DNA of 64,000 nucleotides from Pseudopyrenochaeta lycopersici (GCA_003313425.1 NHZP01000069.1:62001-126000); one strand, 5' to 3'; shown: positions 1-11,808, counted from the first letter of the stretch. Program-made: numbers and translations. Notes: a model not told the origin generated them from the letters alone.

Positions 1-2147
1 CTCTCCAAAAAAGAAAATGGCATTGTTTGCTCTACATCGACTGCATGGACTCACGCCATCACACTATCCCACGTTAGAAACATAAACGAAAAGGACTCTA
101 TGTGGTAAACATGCCTTTGATTTCTTGAGACGGCAGCGGTCGCAAGCTTTGCAAGTCCGCTTTCGGATGGTATGTTGTGACGCCTCCACTGAACGTAACC
201 TTTGCGAGGGTCATGACGCGAAGGTAAATTGGAACAGAAAGGGGAACAGGCGGAAAGGTAGACTAATTCAAGATGGTTAGGCCGAGCTCAAAAATGTGGT
301 TACTAATGCTTGTATAGTAGAGGAGAGCATCAAAGTATGCACAAATAAGTGAGTTGGGCTGGAATTCTTCGATCCTAAATACGGGCATGGCTTGTGTCAT
401 TGTGGCATTATACCTAATCACATCGAAGGATAGGTCTTTAACGTTTAGGAGCAGAAGCACGGTAATGAAAGCGTAATGACGTACGTTGTAGATCACAACT
501 GAATACTACTAGTATGTACATCACTCAAAACACTTGCTCGTTTCTACTCCGGAGTACGTCGTCCAACGCTGTTTGTTGCTCAAACTATGCAATGTCCGGT
601 CCCTTCCGCTTCTTGGCCTGACAATCTAGTCGGTCCTGTTTAGCCGGTACAGCAGCCCCTTCCGGTAAAGGTCTGCTGGAGGACTTCTTAATAGCGAGCA
701 ACCTTTGAAGTCCTCAGAAAAGCCACTATAATCAACAAGCTAACTTAATTGGTATGTACTATTTCTATTATTGTCCTTCTTTCCTCACCTCCTCTTTCTT
801 TACGTACGCATCGAAGTCGAATCGTGGCGGAAGGCTTATCTGCACTCGTGCCGCGACCGTTTGTTGCAGCTTGGAAAGTTGAGGGCTTGAGGCACATCGT
901 TGAATTCCTTTTTGACCGTGGCTCAGTATGCAAATGGGATCAACCGAATTCTCTTTGAAAGAACTCGTGCAACCGTCAAATGTCAAAGAAGTGTTGACCC
1001 TAACAGTCTCCATTGCTTCGAATTGCTTCGAATTGCTTAGATGTCGTAGAAAATGTACGCAGTGCCCAGACTCATAGATGACTCAACGTGGAGAAAGTGG
1101 ACGATTTCCCGAGCGTCTTATCGGAGACAGCTGAATATCAGTTAGCCACTTGTACCATGGGAATAATCACAACTTACAAGGGAATTTTCGTTTCTCTTTT
1201 TTTATTTAGCGAGACCACGGACGTCACACAGAGAGGGAGCAAGAACGGCTGGTTTGGGGTGCGCTTTCTCCCACACAAACTCCTGTCTATGCGGTGGTGA
1301 CGTGGAACAGCCCTTCATTAGTGAAGGCTTTCGACCCCCTTCGAGTGACGTATATATTGCGTCATACTTGCACAAAGTCGCAAACATGATCGCCGGTCTC
1401 TTCTACTACTACAAGTATGTACCTACTATTCGGAACCGGCTGGAGACCAGGGACCAATCATCGCTAAATATGCCTTGGCACGAGCCCCACTGGTTAAATT
1501 ATGATATTGGATGATACAGGACTTAGCCTTAAAATATATCTCAGTGCGATTCTGTCCCACTCGTCGTTGGTGTCGTTCTGATAGTAATGACAACACCCCG
1601 AGGATTAACAGCGTCGGGATCGACCGCTGACGTTTTGGCGATATGTACTTTGGTGGAGCGAGAGGATAAGTTAAAAAATGATGTAATTTGACGCGAGGTT
1701 CTCGCGGATATATCCAAGGGCTGCCATACGGGAGCCTGTAATCTTTGTATCGATTCGTACTAATATTTAAACCCCGCATTGCTGCACACTGTTGGCCAGT
1801 AGATTCGATCCGCTGTTATCGCAGCAAGGTCAGAGAGCCGGTCCTATCAGTTTGCCGTGGCGCATCCTAAGGAGTAAGACACCCTTCGGCTTGCCCAGCT
1901 CGAGATCGCCGGTCCGTGCCCTCGGCGGATTTGCCGAGGCCGATAGGATGAATGAATCCGACTAGCTGCTAACGCTAGACCATGTTGGAAGATGAAGATG
2001 TAAGGACCTATCCCTTGCAAGGGCCCACTCACGGGCCATTTTGCCAAGGGAGAAATCAGCCAATCGGGAAGCGTTGATTCTGGCCCTGAACAGAGGTCCT
2101 TTCCCCAGTCCGTTCTCTCCGGGTTACATTGACGCGTTTCAGCATGG
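1..2147. other. Leading region without a recognisable gene
   Basis: Both strands hold only short open frames (up to about 117 codons) that overlap each other and show no family signature. A short tandem duplication of an 8-10 bp unit (cgaattgctt) sits at about 1015-1037. Base composition is ordinary, unlike the AT-rich RIP blocks further on. I see no transposon ends here. Degraded gene remnants cannot be excluded. Confidence 0.4.
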
Positions 2148-2568
2148 CTCGGACCACCCGAGTCTTTGGGCTACTCAAAATGTATGTACAGTTTAAAACC
2201 AGCATTACCGATCCTAGCAACTCCAACAATCACTTATTATTTTTGCTTGTCACTAATAATGACATGTTCACAATGTTTTGATCTTCTCTTCTTAAGTACA
2301 GACTCTTAACTCGAATAGAAGATATTTACGTAGAGATTCTTGGCCATGTACCTTCACCAAATATTCATCCACATATGGCGATAATTGGTACAGCATAAAA
2401 ACGTATAACAATATCTTATAAGCACAGATTCCAAAATTCTTAAATCGCGAGCAATTTTACAAAGCGGGTTGCTGAAATTAGTGAAAGTCGGAAATGCTGA
2501 TTTTACTGTACATACATTGTGAGAGTGGCCCGAAGACTCGGGTGACCCGAGGACTCAGGTGGTCCGAG
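2148..2568. mobile_element. MITE-like element with terminal inverted repeats
   Basis: The left end starting ctcggaccacc (2148) is repeated in inverted form at the right end, finishing ggtggtccgag (2568). The inverted similarity continues inward for roughly 60-80 bp with a small insertion on the right side. It includes the shared stretch atgtatgtacagt and a following cagcatt segment. The element is about 421 bp and encodes nothing. That size and structure fit a non-autonomous DNA transposon. I see no clear target-site duplication (flanks catgg and tagta), so the superfamily is undetermined. Confidence 0.65.
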
Positions 2569-3185
2569 TAGTAGTGAAACATGTTGAGCGAGACGGTCAC
2601 TGTCCCCATTACGCTTCTGGTCCTATTCGCAAAAATTTAGTATCGTAAACGCTATGCGGAATTTCCCAGGTGCTGCAGAACTTCCTTTGGCTGAATTTGA
2701 AACATACATGTAGCCGTAACTCTTCTGAATGAATGCATGTGCATCAAACGTTGTGCGTTATAACTCTATTCCGCAAGGTATGAAGCATCTTGACTCACGC
2801 TAACAATTCAAGTTAGCCAATGGGATACTAACCCGGAAAGCCAGGCCCCAGGATCGCCAAGAAGGCGTAGCCGAACTTGGTTCTCCGCAAAGGACATAAA
2901 TGTGCGTTACGCATGGACGAGTTATGCCTCTACAACCCATACGCTGGGAAAAAAATAGATATCAAACCATATTCTCTAGGGTGGGCAGTAACAAAACCGT
3001 TTCAATGTCACTACTGCGTGAGAAATTGTTGATCTTTATCTTGATTTGCATTTCTAGTCCGTTCATTGGCCTTTTCGCCATCCTTTACTCTCTGTACTGC
3101 CTAGGAACTGCTCCATTCAAACACTTCTCAAGCCTTCCGTGCCTCGTCCCCGCTACAAGGGCGCACCACATTACCCGACCGGAAA
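2569..3185. other. Upstream region of the HET-NACHT-WD40 gene
   Basis: This stretch lies between the MITE-like element and the ATG of the NLR relic. A 114-codon open frame at 2900-3244 runs across that start in another frame. It has one hydrophobic stretch but no recognisable domain, and I take it as chance. The promoter of the NLR should lie here, but no motif is clear enough to call. Confidence 0.35.
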
Positions 3186-6100
3186 ATGCGTCTGCTGCGG
3201 TGCAGCAAGGATGGCGTGTTCGGCGGTCCCATCAACTTCGCTGACGAAGACTCGATTCCTCCCTATGCTATCCTTTCCCACATGTGGGCGCAGGTGGATA
3301 CTGAGGAAGTCACGTTTGATGACCTAGCGAGGGGGACTGGCGTGGCTAAACCGGGTCATGAGAAACTTCGTTTCTGCGGAGAACAGGCGCAACGGGATGG
3401 CCTACAGTACTTCTGGGCTGACACATGCTGCATCGATAAGGGAATCAAGGCTGAGCTCGCCTTCGCGATCAGGTCCATGTTCCGCTGGTACCGCAACGCA
3501 GCTCGATGCTACATCTACTTGTCAGATGTCTCTTACTCCGCTATCCGCCCCAACGACGCGGTAAACTCGTCACAGTGGAAGTCAGCCTTCCGCCATAGCA
3601 GGTGGTTCACTCGTGGCTGGACATTGCAGGAGCTTCTAGCCCCGAGCTCGGTGGAATTCTTCTCCAAAGAGGGGATGAAGCTTGACGATAAGGTATCGCT
3701 TATGCAGAAAGTACGTGAAGTCACAGGCATACCTGATTCGGCGTTACAAGGTACCCTCTTGTCCGACTTCAGTGTCAATGAGCGAATATCGTGGAACGAA
3801 CACCGAACGACTAAGATCCCTGTAGATCGCGCATGCTCTTTGATGGGCATTCTCGGTATCAGCATTTCCCCCTTCGATGGCGAGGGCCTTGCCGAGGCGC
3901 TTAGACGACTTATGGATGAGGTCGACAAGCAAAATAAATGCATCCAAGACTTACGTCTCACCGATCCGCGTCATGATAAGAAGCGCATTGAGGAAACGAA
4001 GGGTGGGCTGCTGGAAGATTCATATCGCTGGGTTCTCGAAAACACCACTTTCCAGCAATGGCAACAGGATCCACAAAGCCAACTGCTATGGGTAAAAGGC
4101 GATCCCGGCAAAGGCAAGACGATGCTGCTCTGCGGCATTATTAAAGAGCTTCAGAAGTCGATGCGTAAGACAGCCCTTTTGTGCTACTTCTTCTGCCAGG
4201 CTACCGACTCGCGCATCAACAGTGCCGCGGCCGTGCTACGAGGGCTATTGTACATGCTTGTGGGCCAGCAACCGTTGCTCGTCTCGCACATTCGCAAAAA
4301 GTACGATCACGCGGGCAAAAGCATGTTTGAAGATGCGAATGTCTGGGTAGCCCTCACGGAAATTATTGCGGATATGCTTCGAGACCCAGGCCTGACGACC
4401 ACATATTTCATTATCGATGCACTGGATGAGTGCGTCACCGACTTGCCGAAGCTGCTCCGATTTGTTGCAGAGCAGTCATCTGCATCTCCTCGCGTTAAGT
4501 GGATCGTCTCTAGTCGCAACTGGCCAGCTATCGAGGAAGAGCTAGGCGCGGTAGGCCACAAAGTGACGCTGAGCCTTGAGCTGAATGCGAAGTCAGTTGC
4601 GGCGGCCGTTGACATCTTCATCAAACGAAAGGTAGAGCAATTGGCGCAGGATAAGCAATACAAAGCGGAAGCCCACGACACAGTGCTACAACACCTAATG
4701 TCGAACGCCAACAATACCTTCCTCTGGGTAGCGTTGGTGTGCCAAGACCCCAAGGCAAACCGAAGTGGAACGTGCTGAAGAAGTTAGTTTCGTTCCCGCC
4801 TGGGCTGAACTCCCTGTACAAGCGGATGATGCTGCAAATAAGCGAGTCGGACGGTGTAGAGATCTGCAAGAAGGTGCTGGCGTCAATCGCGATACTCTAC
4901 TGGCCTGTTACGATTAACGAACTGGCTGCGCTCGTCGAGCAGCTTCGCGACTTTGTCGACGACCTGGCGTCAGTGCGAGACATTGTCGGCCTCTGTGGCT
5001 CGTTTCTCACCATGCGAGACGACGCGGTCTATTTTGTGCATTAGTCTGTAAAGGACTTTCTCTTCACAGAGGCGTTTGGCGATATTTTTCCAAATGGAAG
5101 CGAGGACGTTTATCGAGATGTCTTTTTAAACTCACTCGCGATTATATCCAGGACTTTGCGACAGAATATGTACGGTCTTAAAACGCTAGGACATCCTATT
5201 AAGGATGTCAAGCCGCCTAATCTAGATCCTTTAGCAGCGTCACGATACTCGTGTATCTACTAGATCGATCATTTGTGCCAGTTGAAGTCTCAGATCTCTG
5301 TGGATCATAGCGGTGATTTGCAAGCTGGAGGTGTCGTTAATACCTTTTTAAGGGAGAAGTATTTGTACTAGCTTGAGGGGCTTAGTTTGTGCAAGAGCAT
5401 GGCAAAGGGCGTAGTCTCGATAGCGAAACTAGGGTCGCTAGTTCAGGTATAGCATGCGCATACAATATGCTTGTACTATGTACATAATTCAGATGCTAAG
5501 ACAGATGTAGCTGTGAGGTGCAGATGAGTTTACTAAACTTGCTCAAGACGCGCGGCGGTTCATCATGTATCATAAAACGGCCATCGAGAGTAGCCCTCTC
5601 CAGGCATATGCATCTGCGGTATTATTCAGTCCAGCAGGTAGCTCGATTAGAAGGATGTTCCAGCACGAAGAGCCAGAATATATAGTTATCAAGCCGAGCA
5701 TGCGAGACGATTGGAGTGCGTGTGTGCAGACACTCGAAGGCCATAGCAGCGCTGTGATCTCCGTGGCCTTCTCGCACGACTCGACCCGGCTGGCGTCGGC
5801 GTCATTAGACAATACCGTAAAGATCTGGGACACAAGCAACGGAGAGTGCCTACAGACCCTCGACGGCCATAGCGATACTGTCATCTCTGTGGCCTTCTCG
5901 CACGACTCCACCCGGCTGGCGTCGGCGTCATCAGACAATACCGTAAAGATCTGGGACACAAGCAGCGGAGAGTGCCTGCACACCCTCAGTATTGGCACAC
6001 TTATCCGCCATTTATCCTTTGATCCCACCAGCTCCTGCCTACGCACCGACATCGGTCCTTTTTCCGTCGACGCATTGAGTATTTCTAGTACAATAGACAT

Positions 6101-6269
6101 CGTGGGGCTGCAAGTGACCCAGTACTTAGGCATAGGCGTGGATCCGGACAGCACGTGGATTACGCACAACGGTGAGAACATGCTTTGGATACCATCAGAG
6201 TATCGGTCGTGGTGCTCATCTGTGTCTGAGAACAAAGTTGGAATCGGAACTGGATCAGGAAAAGTATAG
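3186..6269 (+). pseudogene. HET-NACHT-WD40 NLR (HNWD type), broken
   Basis: This is a relic of a fungal STAND receptor of the het-d/het-e/het-r architecture, which triggers incompatibility-type cell death. The HET domain starts at the ATG with YAILSHMW (residues 27-34), WADTCCID (77-84) and RGWTLQELLAP (143-153). A NACHT domain follows with P-loop GDPGKGKT (305-312) and Walker B YFIIDALDE (about 407-415). A frameshift near 4760-4765 moves translation into another frame, which resumes at WNVLKKL and reaches a TAG at 5042-5044 where the family has Gln. Further TAG codons replace Trp near 5261 and 5369. An intron probably begins at about 5449. After it come two nearly identical WD40 units and a terminal segment ending at 6269. 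The premature stops are C-to-T or G-to-A changes, consistent with RIP. Domain calls are firm; non-function is inferred from the breaks. Confidence 0.88.
5721..5972 (+). repeat. Two tandem 126-bp WD40-coding repeats
   Basis: Units 5721-5846 and 5847-5972 are each 126 bp (42 residues) and differ at only a few positions. Each encodes one WD40 blade with the pattern ..LxGHS..V.SVAFSHDSTRLASAS.DNTVKIWDT. A third unit begins at 5973 but diverges after a few codons. Very high internal identity is typical of fungal NWD genes, whose repeats expand, contract and homogenise. Here only two intact blades remain, fewer than a propeller needs. Confidence 0.85.
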
Positions 6270-6338
6270 ATATGCAGTGCGAACCTCGAGCGATCTGTAG
6301 TTATAAGCAGGAGAAGGTAGACATATACTGGAGTTAGA

Positions 6339-6543
6339 TCAACGTAGGTTTGCGCCGACGCTGGTAGCTGTACGCGCTATGGCTAATAAGCTGCTAGCAG
6401 CGCTTGGTGGAGGTCAGGTTGGGATAAATTGGCCATCTAACTTTGTTAAGCGTACAGACAGTCACAACGCGTTTTACCCAATCGTACGATAGGCAGAGAG
6501 CTCTGTGTGAGGACCCAAAGGTGGTTAACAGCTGGTTAAGCGA
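6339..6543 (+). pseudogene. pogo/Fot1-like transposase fragment
   Basis: The translated stretch includes AMANKLLAALGGGQVGINWPS followed, after a frameshift near 6470, by TTRFTQSYDRQRALCEDP. This matches the CENP-B-type helix-turn-helix region of fungal pogo (Tc1/mariner) transposases, and a RIP-mutated homologue lies at about 22975-23085. No terminal repeats are visible. The fragment runs directly, within one open frame, into the NACHT-ankyrin relic that follows, so a recombination or insertion junction lies at about 6540-6585. Confidence 0.75.
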
Positions 6544-6584
6544 GTACTGGCAATTGTGGTTCGTTCTATGGAGAGTGATAATTA

Positions 6585-7482
6585 ACAGAACCATAGCGGT
6601 AGAGCTGGGCGAGGACGAATTAGACCCAGACAACATTCCAGATATGGAAGACCTCATCTCAATCTGTGCGGGCCTGGCTACTGTTGACAAGGAGAGCGAC
6701 ATTGTCCGTTTGGTGCACTACTGTACACGACCCAAGAATACTTCGAGCGCATCCGAGAACACTGGAACCCAACCGCGCAACACGACATATCGTCTACATG
6801 TCTTACCTATCTCTCCTTCAATGCTTTCAAAGGTGGTAGCTGCACTAGCGACGAAGATTTCGAGAACAGGCGAAAACAAAATGCCTTTTTCGAATATGCT
6901 GCATTGTACTGGGGACACCATACACTTGGAGTTCAGCGAGAGGTATCTGGACTGGCGTTGTCCATGCTTCAGGAAGGTAAATTAGTTTTTAGCATCGTTC
7001 AGGCAATAGCAGTCTCCCAGCGGATTTACCAGTTCTCTGGCTATAGTCAAAACTATCCACGCGATACTGTTGGCCTGCATTTAACAGCGATATTTGGGTT
7101 GCTACATTTATCAGAGGACCTGTTACGTATGCTACGCGAAGATGGTATGGTCGAAGCCGACTCAAAGGATGGGTATGGCCGGACGCCGCTATCGTGGGCA
7201 GCAGAGAAAGGGCGCGAGGCGATAGTAAGACTGCTAGTGGACCGCGACGGTGTTGAAGCCGACTCAAAGGATAGGTTCGGCTGGACACCGCTATCATGGG
7301 CAGTTGGGGGAGGGTATGAGGCGGTGGTAAGGCTGCTGGTGGACCGCGACGACGTCGAAGCCGACTCGAAGGATACGGCTGGCCGGACGCTGCTATCATG
7401 GGCAGCAAAGAAAGGGCGCGAGGCGATAGTAAGGCTGCTAGTGGACCGCGACGACGTTGATCCTTTGCAGCCAGCCAGTTAG
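6585..7482 (+). pseudogene. NACHT-ankyrin NLR, 5'-truncated and frameshifted
   Basis: The first part reads AVELGEDELDPDNIPDMEDL through SDIVRLVHY, the helical region after NACHT in fungal ankyrin NLRs. The expected HYTTQEYF is interrupted at about 6720 by a 5-bp insertion (tgtac after cactac). After it the other frame continues TTQEYFERIREHW to three ankyrin repeats at about 7150-7470, each with TPLSWAA..G.EA.VRLLVDRD. The frame ends at 7482 inside the ankyrin array. The NACHT P-loop and N-terminal effector domain are missing, replaced by the pogo scrap. Repeat identity is high, as is common in these genes. Confidence 0.82.
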
Positions 7483-7912
7483 ATCACTTCGCACTGACGA
7501 TACCTTCGGCTCATTTTATGCCTCCGAAGGAGACAATTCACTGCCTAAAGGCGGCCAGCAGCGGGGCGACGCTCGACACGAGCAAGCCTTAGGAGAACGG
7601 CAACGATATCTGGGACTCCAGCTTGATCGCACAGTTCATAAGATGAGGCAACAAGCCTTAGAATATCACCCTGAACTCAGAATTTGGGTCCCGCAGGCCG
7701 CATCAGACACATCAGAATACAGCATGGAAGAGCTTGCGCTGATGGACGTACCTGAAGGCAACGTACTCCCAACGTTCTTAACAGTAGCTGCTCAATTCGG
7801 ACTCAGCTACTGCGACCCTGTCAGCACGCCGATTGAAACATCATCGCCGACGGAAAACAGTCCGAATACCGCTGTCCCCTTAAACAAAGGATCGAATATC
7901 AACGGATCGTAG
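7457..7912 (+). CDS. Hypothetical open frame, 151 codons
   Basis: This open frame overlaps the end of the ankyrin relic and continues for 430 bp beyond it. Its composition looks protein-like, with an Arg/Gln-rich helical middle and a Ser/Thr/Pro-rich tail. I recognise no family. The assigned ATG lies inside the ankyrin region in another frame, so any real exon would begin later. It may be the 3' fragment of an unrelated gene brought here by rearrangement. Confidence 0.3.
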   Translation: MILCSQPVRSLRTDDTFGSFYASEGDNSLPKGGQQRGDARHEQALGERQRYLGLQLDRTVHKMRQQALEYHPELRIWVPQAASDTSEYSMEELALMDVPEGNVLPTFLTVAAQFGLSYCDPVSTPIETSSPTENSPNTAVPLNKGSNINGS

Positions 7913-7927
7913 GATCTCTAATGTACA

Positions 7928-8160
7928 TCATGCGTAGTTCATAGACTTTCTCCCACATATCAGAATCAGACTTATGGTTGAGGACTGCTGCGAGGAGGGG
8001 TATGACGCGTCGTACTTCGAAATCGCCGGTGTTGACTGCGGGGTTGAGCTGAGACAGATCGCTGAAAAGATTCTTTCCACCTGTACCAGATGGCAGCGAG
8101 CGCGAGGCGGGGAGGATTTGCAGCGCCGATAGGAGATCAAGGGCGTGATTGAGCTTGATA
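7928..8160 (-). pseudogene. Protein fragment, possibly from a fungal FunK1/Sgk2-like kinase
   Basis: On the minus strand an open stretch reads HALDLLSALQILPASRSLPS and continues through FEVRRVIPLLAAVLNHKSD to MWEKVYELRMMY. This resembles the N-terminal region that precedes the kinase domain in fungal FunK1/Sgk2-like proteins, recalled from memory and not verified. No kinase motifs follow. It abuts the pogo scrap on the same strand at about 8150-8165, so it is probably a remnant at a transposon junction. Confidence 0.35.
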
Positions 8161-8164
8161 GTAG

Positions 8165-8700
8165 CAACTCATAAATCTCTGCTTCTTGACTGGTGCTGTA
8201 TCATCAAGAGATGCTAGAGCTTGAATCTCAGCTCTATACTTTGACTTGACTACTGAGAAGCTGCAAGATCGAGAGGCTGCAGGATGTGAGAGTAGTGAGG
8301 AGGCAGATAGAGGAGCTCAATTTTATGCTGCTCTGTAAGCAGCATAAAGCTGAGGCTAATATGGCTGCTGTGGCAGTTAAGTAATAGCAGCCGCGTGCGA
8401 CCAGGTGAGGTCGCTGTTCTAGGTATAAAGATTCGCTCTAGCCACTCTATTCTAATAGGGCCTGATGTCTATCCATTCTCTGAGGTTGTGTATAGCTAGT
8501 TAGGACTGAGGAGGCAGAGAACCAGCTAGTCTGAATGCTCTTGCCCTTGAAGATAACGGCGCATCTGAGTTTCTTGCCTGTAGCTGAGACAGTCTCAAGA
8601 ACAGAGACCCATTCACGAGACTCTGGAGATGCAACGTAAGCCTTCCTTTTCTTTAAGCTAGAGAGCACCCTTGAGTTGGTACATACGCCTATCTTTGGCT
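8165..8700 (-). pseudogene. pogo/Fot1-like transposase C-terminal half
   Basis: The minus-strand translation contains SSLKKRKAYVASPESREWVS and SATGKKLRCAVIFKGKSIQT. After a frameshift near 8450 come EWLERIFIPRT, LLLLNCHSSH, LPPHYSHILQPLDLA and KKQRFMSCYYQA. These are DDE-domain blocks of pogo-type transposases. The second catalytic Asp of the LLLLDGHSSH block is Asn here, another sign of decay. No inverted ends were found. Confidence 0.8.
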
Positions 8701-9609
8701 TGCAGCAAGTATTTGCATCAGCCGCGCTCCAGTATGTGTCGTTGACTGAGTGATCTCCTTCTGTGCCAACGCGCCTGCGATAGACATTGTGCGCGCTTGG
8801 ATTGATTGGTCAGAGGTGGTTGTGATGCTTGTCCTGTACCCCCAGCTTTTACTATTCGCCGTGCTTCAATCTGAAGATAACGAGCTTGAAAGGACATCCT
8901 GTTGAGGGCGTGGTCGTGCCCAAGATCTTTAACTACTCCGCTCCTTGGGACAGAGTGGATGGAAGTGTGCGCTAAGCTGAGTTGAGCGATAAGTTCCGCT
9001 ATCGTTAGCGCGGGGGACAAATCTCACCAGCCTCCCCACTTTTGCCGGGCATCAAACACTCTCCAGCCTTCTTAAAGTAATAGTTCATTGGAACTACCCC
9101 ACGCACCTGTTCTTGATACGCATGTGTGGACTATGCCCACAAACACCCTAGGTTATTCGTCTAATTTTACGTCCACGTCGCTGGTTCAGCGGAAGGTTGC
9201 CATCCCGCGTCTGCAGAGACCAAACCAGGGACAAGGCACACTTAAAGACAGACGCCGAGTTCCAAGAGCGTGCACAGCAGTACGTATAAACCATTTACAG
9301 CCACCAAGATCTTTACTATCACAGTAGCTGGGTTTCTTAGGTGATGGCTATGTAATGTTTTTCGAACACTCACAGCCATTTGATTGGCGCAGCCTACCTC
9401 TTGCATTTGAACGGTTACTAACGGCGCCCTCCACTTAGTGCCGCTCACACAAGGTCAAATGTACCGGTGAAAGGCCACAATGCAAGCACTGTGCTACCAC
9501 AGACTGCGAGTGTGTGTATATAATGCCTCGGAAAGACAGGCTGAAGATGTGAATACAAGTCCTCTGCCTTACGTGCCGTGGCGCTGACAAACCTAGTATC
9601 TCTGAACAA
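8701..9609. other. Region without a recognised gene
   Basis: Short frames occur on both strands (8718-9020 minus; 9088-9327 plus), with no signature that I recognise. The composition is ordinary. I see no transposon ends. Confidence 0.35.
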
Positions 9610-11808
9610 TGCTAACGGATGGCAGAACTTTTGTATGGACTAAAAAATCGCGCAAGCGAAGAGGATAAGGCTATAATTGAGGATATCCTAGGCGCAGTAC
9701 GCACCGTTTGTCTAGTAGCGCTAATGTTCTGTCGAGTCTGGACCGCTAACGTGCCCTTAGGTCAAAGAAAATACATTGGGCATTTTGCCGGCGGCAGCGC
9801 CTTTAAACCCTAATACTAATAGACATGGCTCCTAGGAGAGTAGAAGTCTTGATGCTATGGTCCTCCACAAAGAGCTTAATACAGAATCCCTGGACCTGCT
9901 AGACGAGGGTTTGCACGAAGACGAACGCGTGCGTGCTACGCGCTTCGTGGGAAAGAGCTCTGAGGTCTAATAGCTCTGGGCAGTTGCAGTGGCACAGGTC
10001 GAGCGAGCGGATAAAGAGGCAGGACGGATGGTGCCTTAGCTAAGAGAGTCATGTGCGCTGAGCAGTGAACAAATAAGTACTTTTAGCTTCTGGGCTGATG
10101 GTGAGAACGTTGACGTGGATTTCTTTGTTAACCCGTACGACCTACCGCAACCAGAGACAGCTGAGCGTCTGCTGTCTTGCTATATGACTAGAGCGCACGA
10201 CTCGTTCCTTATTCTCCCGCGGAAGGTCTTCGAGCACCAGTTCTAAGAATACTATTCAAGACTGCAGAACGGTAGTGCACTATATCTCAGTCCTAAATGG
10301 CAGGCGATTTTGAATATGGTGTTTGCAATCGGCGCAAAATACTCGCACCTTATTAAGGCAAACTGGCGGGCCGATGAGCGAGACCACCTTATCTACTAGG
10401 CTAGAGCGCGGGCGTTTGGTCTGAACGAATCTGTCGTTACTAACCACTCTAATATGCCTCAGATCCAGATCTTGGGGCTTCTTGCATTCTACTGGCTGTC
10501 TATTAGCTAAGTCAGTCAGTAGGTCCCCTTGTTTCGTACTATACTTGGCCTTTTCTGTATGGATTGTTGACAGTAACAGGGCTTGGACGATCGTAGGCAT
10601 GGCTGTTCGCTTGGCCCACTCACTCGGCCTCCACGTTCGAAAGGAAGACCCCTCTACTACGGTGACTAGGCGAGAGACACAGGTTCGTACCTGGTGGAGC
10701 TTATCCTTGCTAGAACGAACGCTTAGCATTATAACTGGTTGACCTAGCATTATTGTTGACTCGTGCTGCTTAGTGCTATTACCTATCCTAGTTCTGGAAG
10801 AACAACTATTAGACTAGATAGAGACGGCATACCGTATGCGAAAAGGGGAGTGCGATACTCATTTTATCTAACCCGACATGTTTAATATCCCCCACTTCTT
10901 CTATTAAGCTACCTCGAACTCTGGTGAGTGTTGGTCTCACGGAAGCGAATTCGGGGTCTTACTTTAAGGCAGCAGTCTAGCTATCTATTATTAGTCAGAA
11001 CATCCTTACGTCGCTCTACTCTGTCCGCACTATGACGCGGTCTCCACGCGAAATCTAGCAACACATTGCTCAGCTGGACTATTATCTTGACTAGTAGGCT
11101 AGTTCTTTACCTACTAAGTTTAATGTCCAGATATCGTCTGGTGGATCGGATTTATTGTTCGCTCGTGAGCGAATGCTTCTCAGCTTCCAGCTCTGCAGTG
11201 CTAGGATGCTGCTTACGCATCCTTATCTTAGTGGGCGGAGGACAGGGAGAGTGGGAAACGAAATAAGCTTCGCTAGACATATGGCTAACAGCTGTATTAA
11301 AGCTGCAAAGATGATGATGGATTTCCTTCCGGACAAACTAAGCCCTCTCTTTATCTATGATTAGGGTCCTTGGTGGTGCATCGTCCATCACATGATGCGG
11401 GCCATGTCTGTCTTCCTCCTTGGTCTTTTGTACGCTTCGCCTATGTCGCAAGACAGTCTGGTGCTGGTACGATACGTGAAGAAGGCTGTACTCTGGCTGC
11501 GTTTAATGCAGGATCCTTTGGCACAACGGGCCTATCACGTCGCTCTTAGTTTATTCGAAGGTGTGGCGAAGTGGCATTCTCTGGATATTTCCGACCTACG
11601 GATAGAGGATGCAATGACATTTTTGAGCTGAGGTGCACAACGTACGGCATCCGACGCTGGTATGAATGGGCGTATCTGGACGCAATTCGTAACGATGGCC
11701 CCGGTCTCGGCCATGTCGACATTCGCACCATACAACTCTGTGTCCATCAGTTCACCCTTCCCTCCGCACACCGGAGCTCAAGTCTTCGATGCCTCATCCC
11801 CACGATGA
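9610..11808 (+). pseudogene. Fungal-specific transcription factor, dead copy
   Basis: Conserved reading continues across many stops. It includes LLYGLKNRASEEDKAIIEDI (9625 onward), a probable intron at about 9698-9761, then LDLLDEGLHEDERVRAT and FWADGENVDVDFFVNPYDLP. The core of the fungal transcription-factor middle homology domain follows: CYMTRAHDSFLILP, FAIGAKYSHL, then after an intron near 10520-10574 RAWTIVGMAVRLAHSLGLHV and TRRETQVRTWWSLSLLERTL. The C-terminal part lies at 11392-11808. Nearly all interruptions are TAG, TAA or TGA codons explained by C-to-T or G-to-A change, as expected of RIP. No Zn2Cys6 cluster is visible upstream. Confidence 0.8.

Noticed and set aside
2900..3244. 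114-codon frame with a hydrophobic segment as a small membrane protein
   Set aside because: It runs over the start of the HET coding region in another frame and lacks any supporting motif.
3533..3961. 142-codon minus-strand frame
   Set aside because: Antisense to the HET domain of the NLR; no signature.
5570..6235. 221-codon minus-strand open frame
   Set aside because: It is the antisense shadow of the WD40-coding part of the NLR; its internal repetition mirrors the WD40 units.
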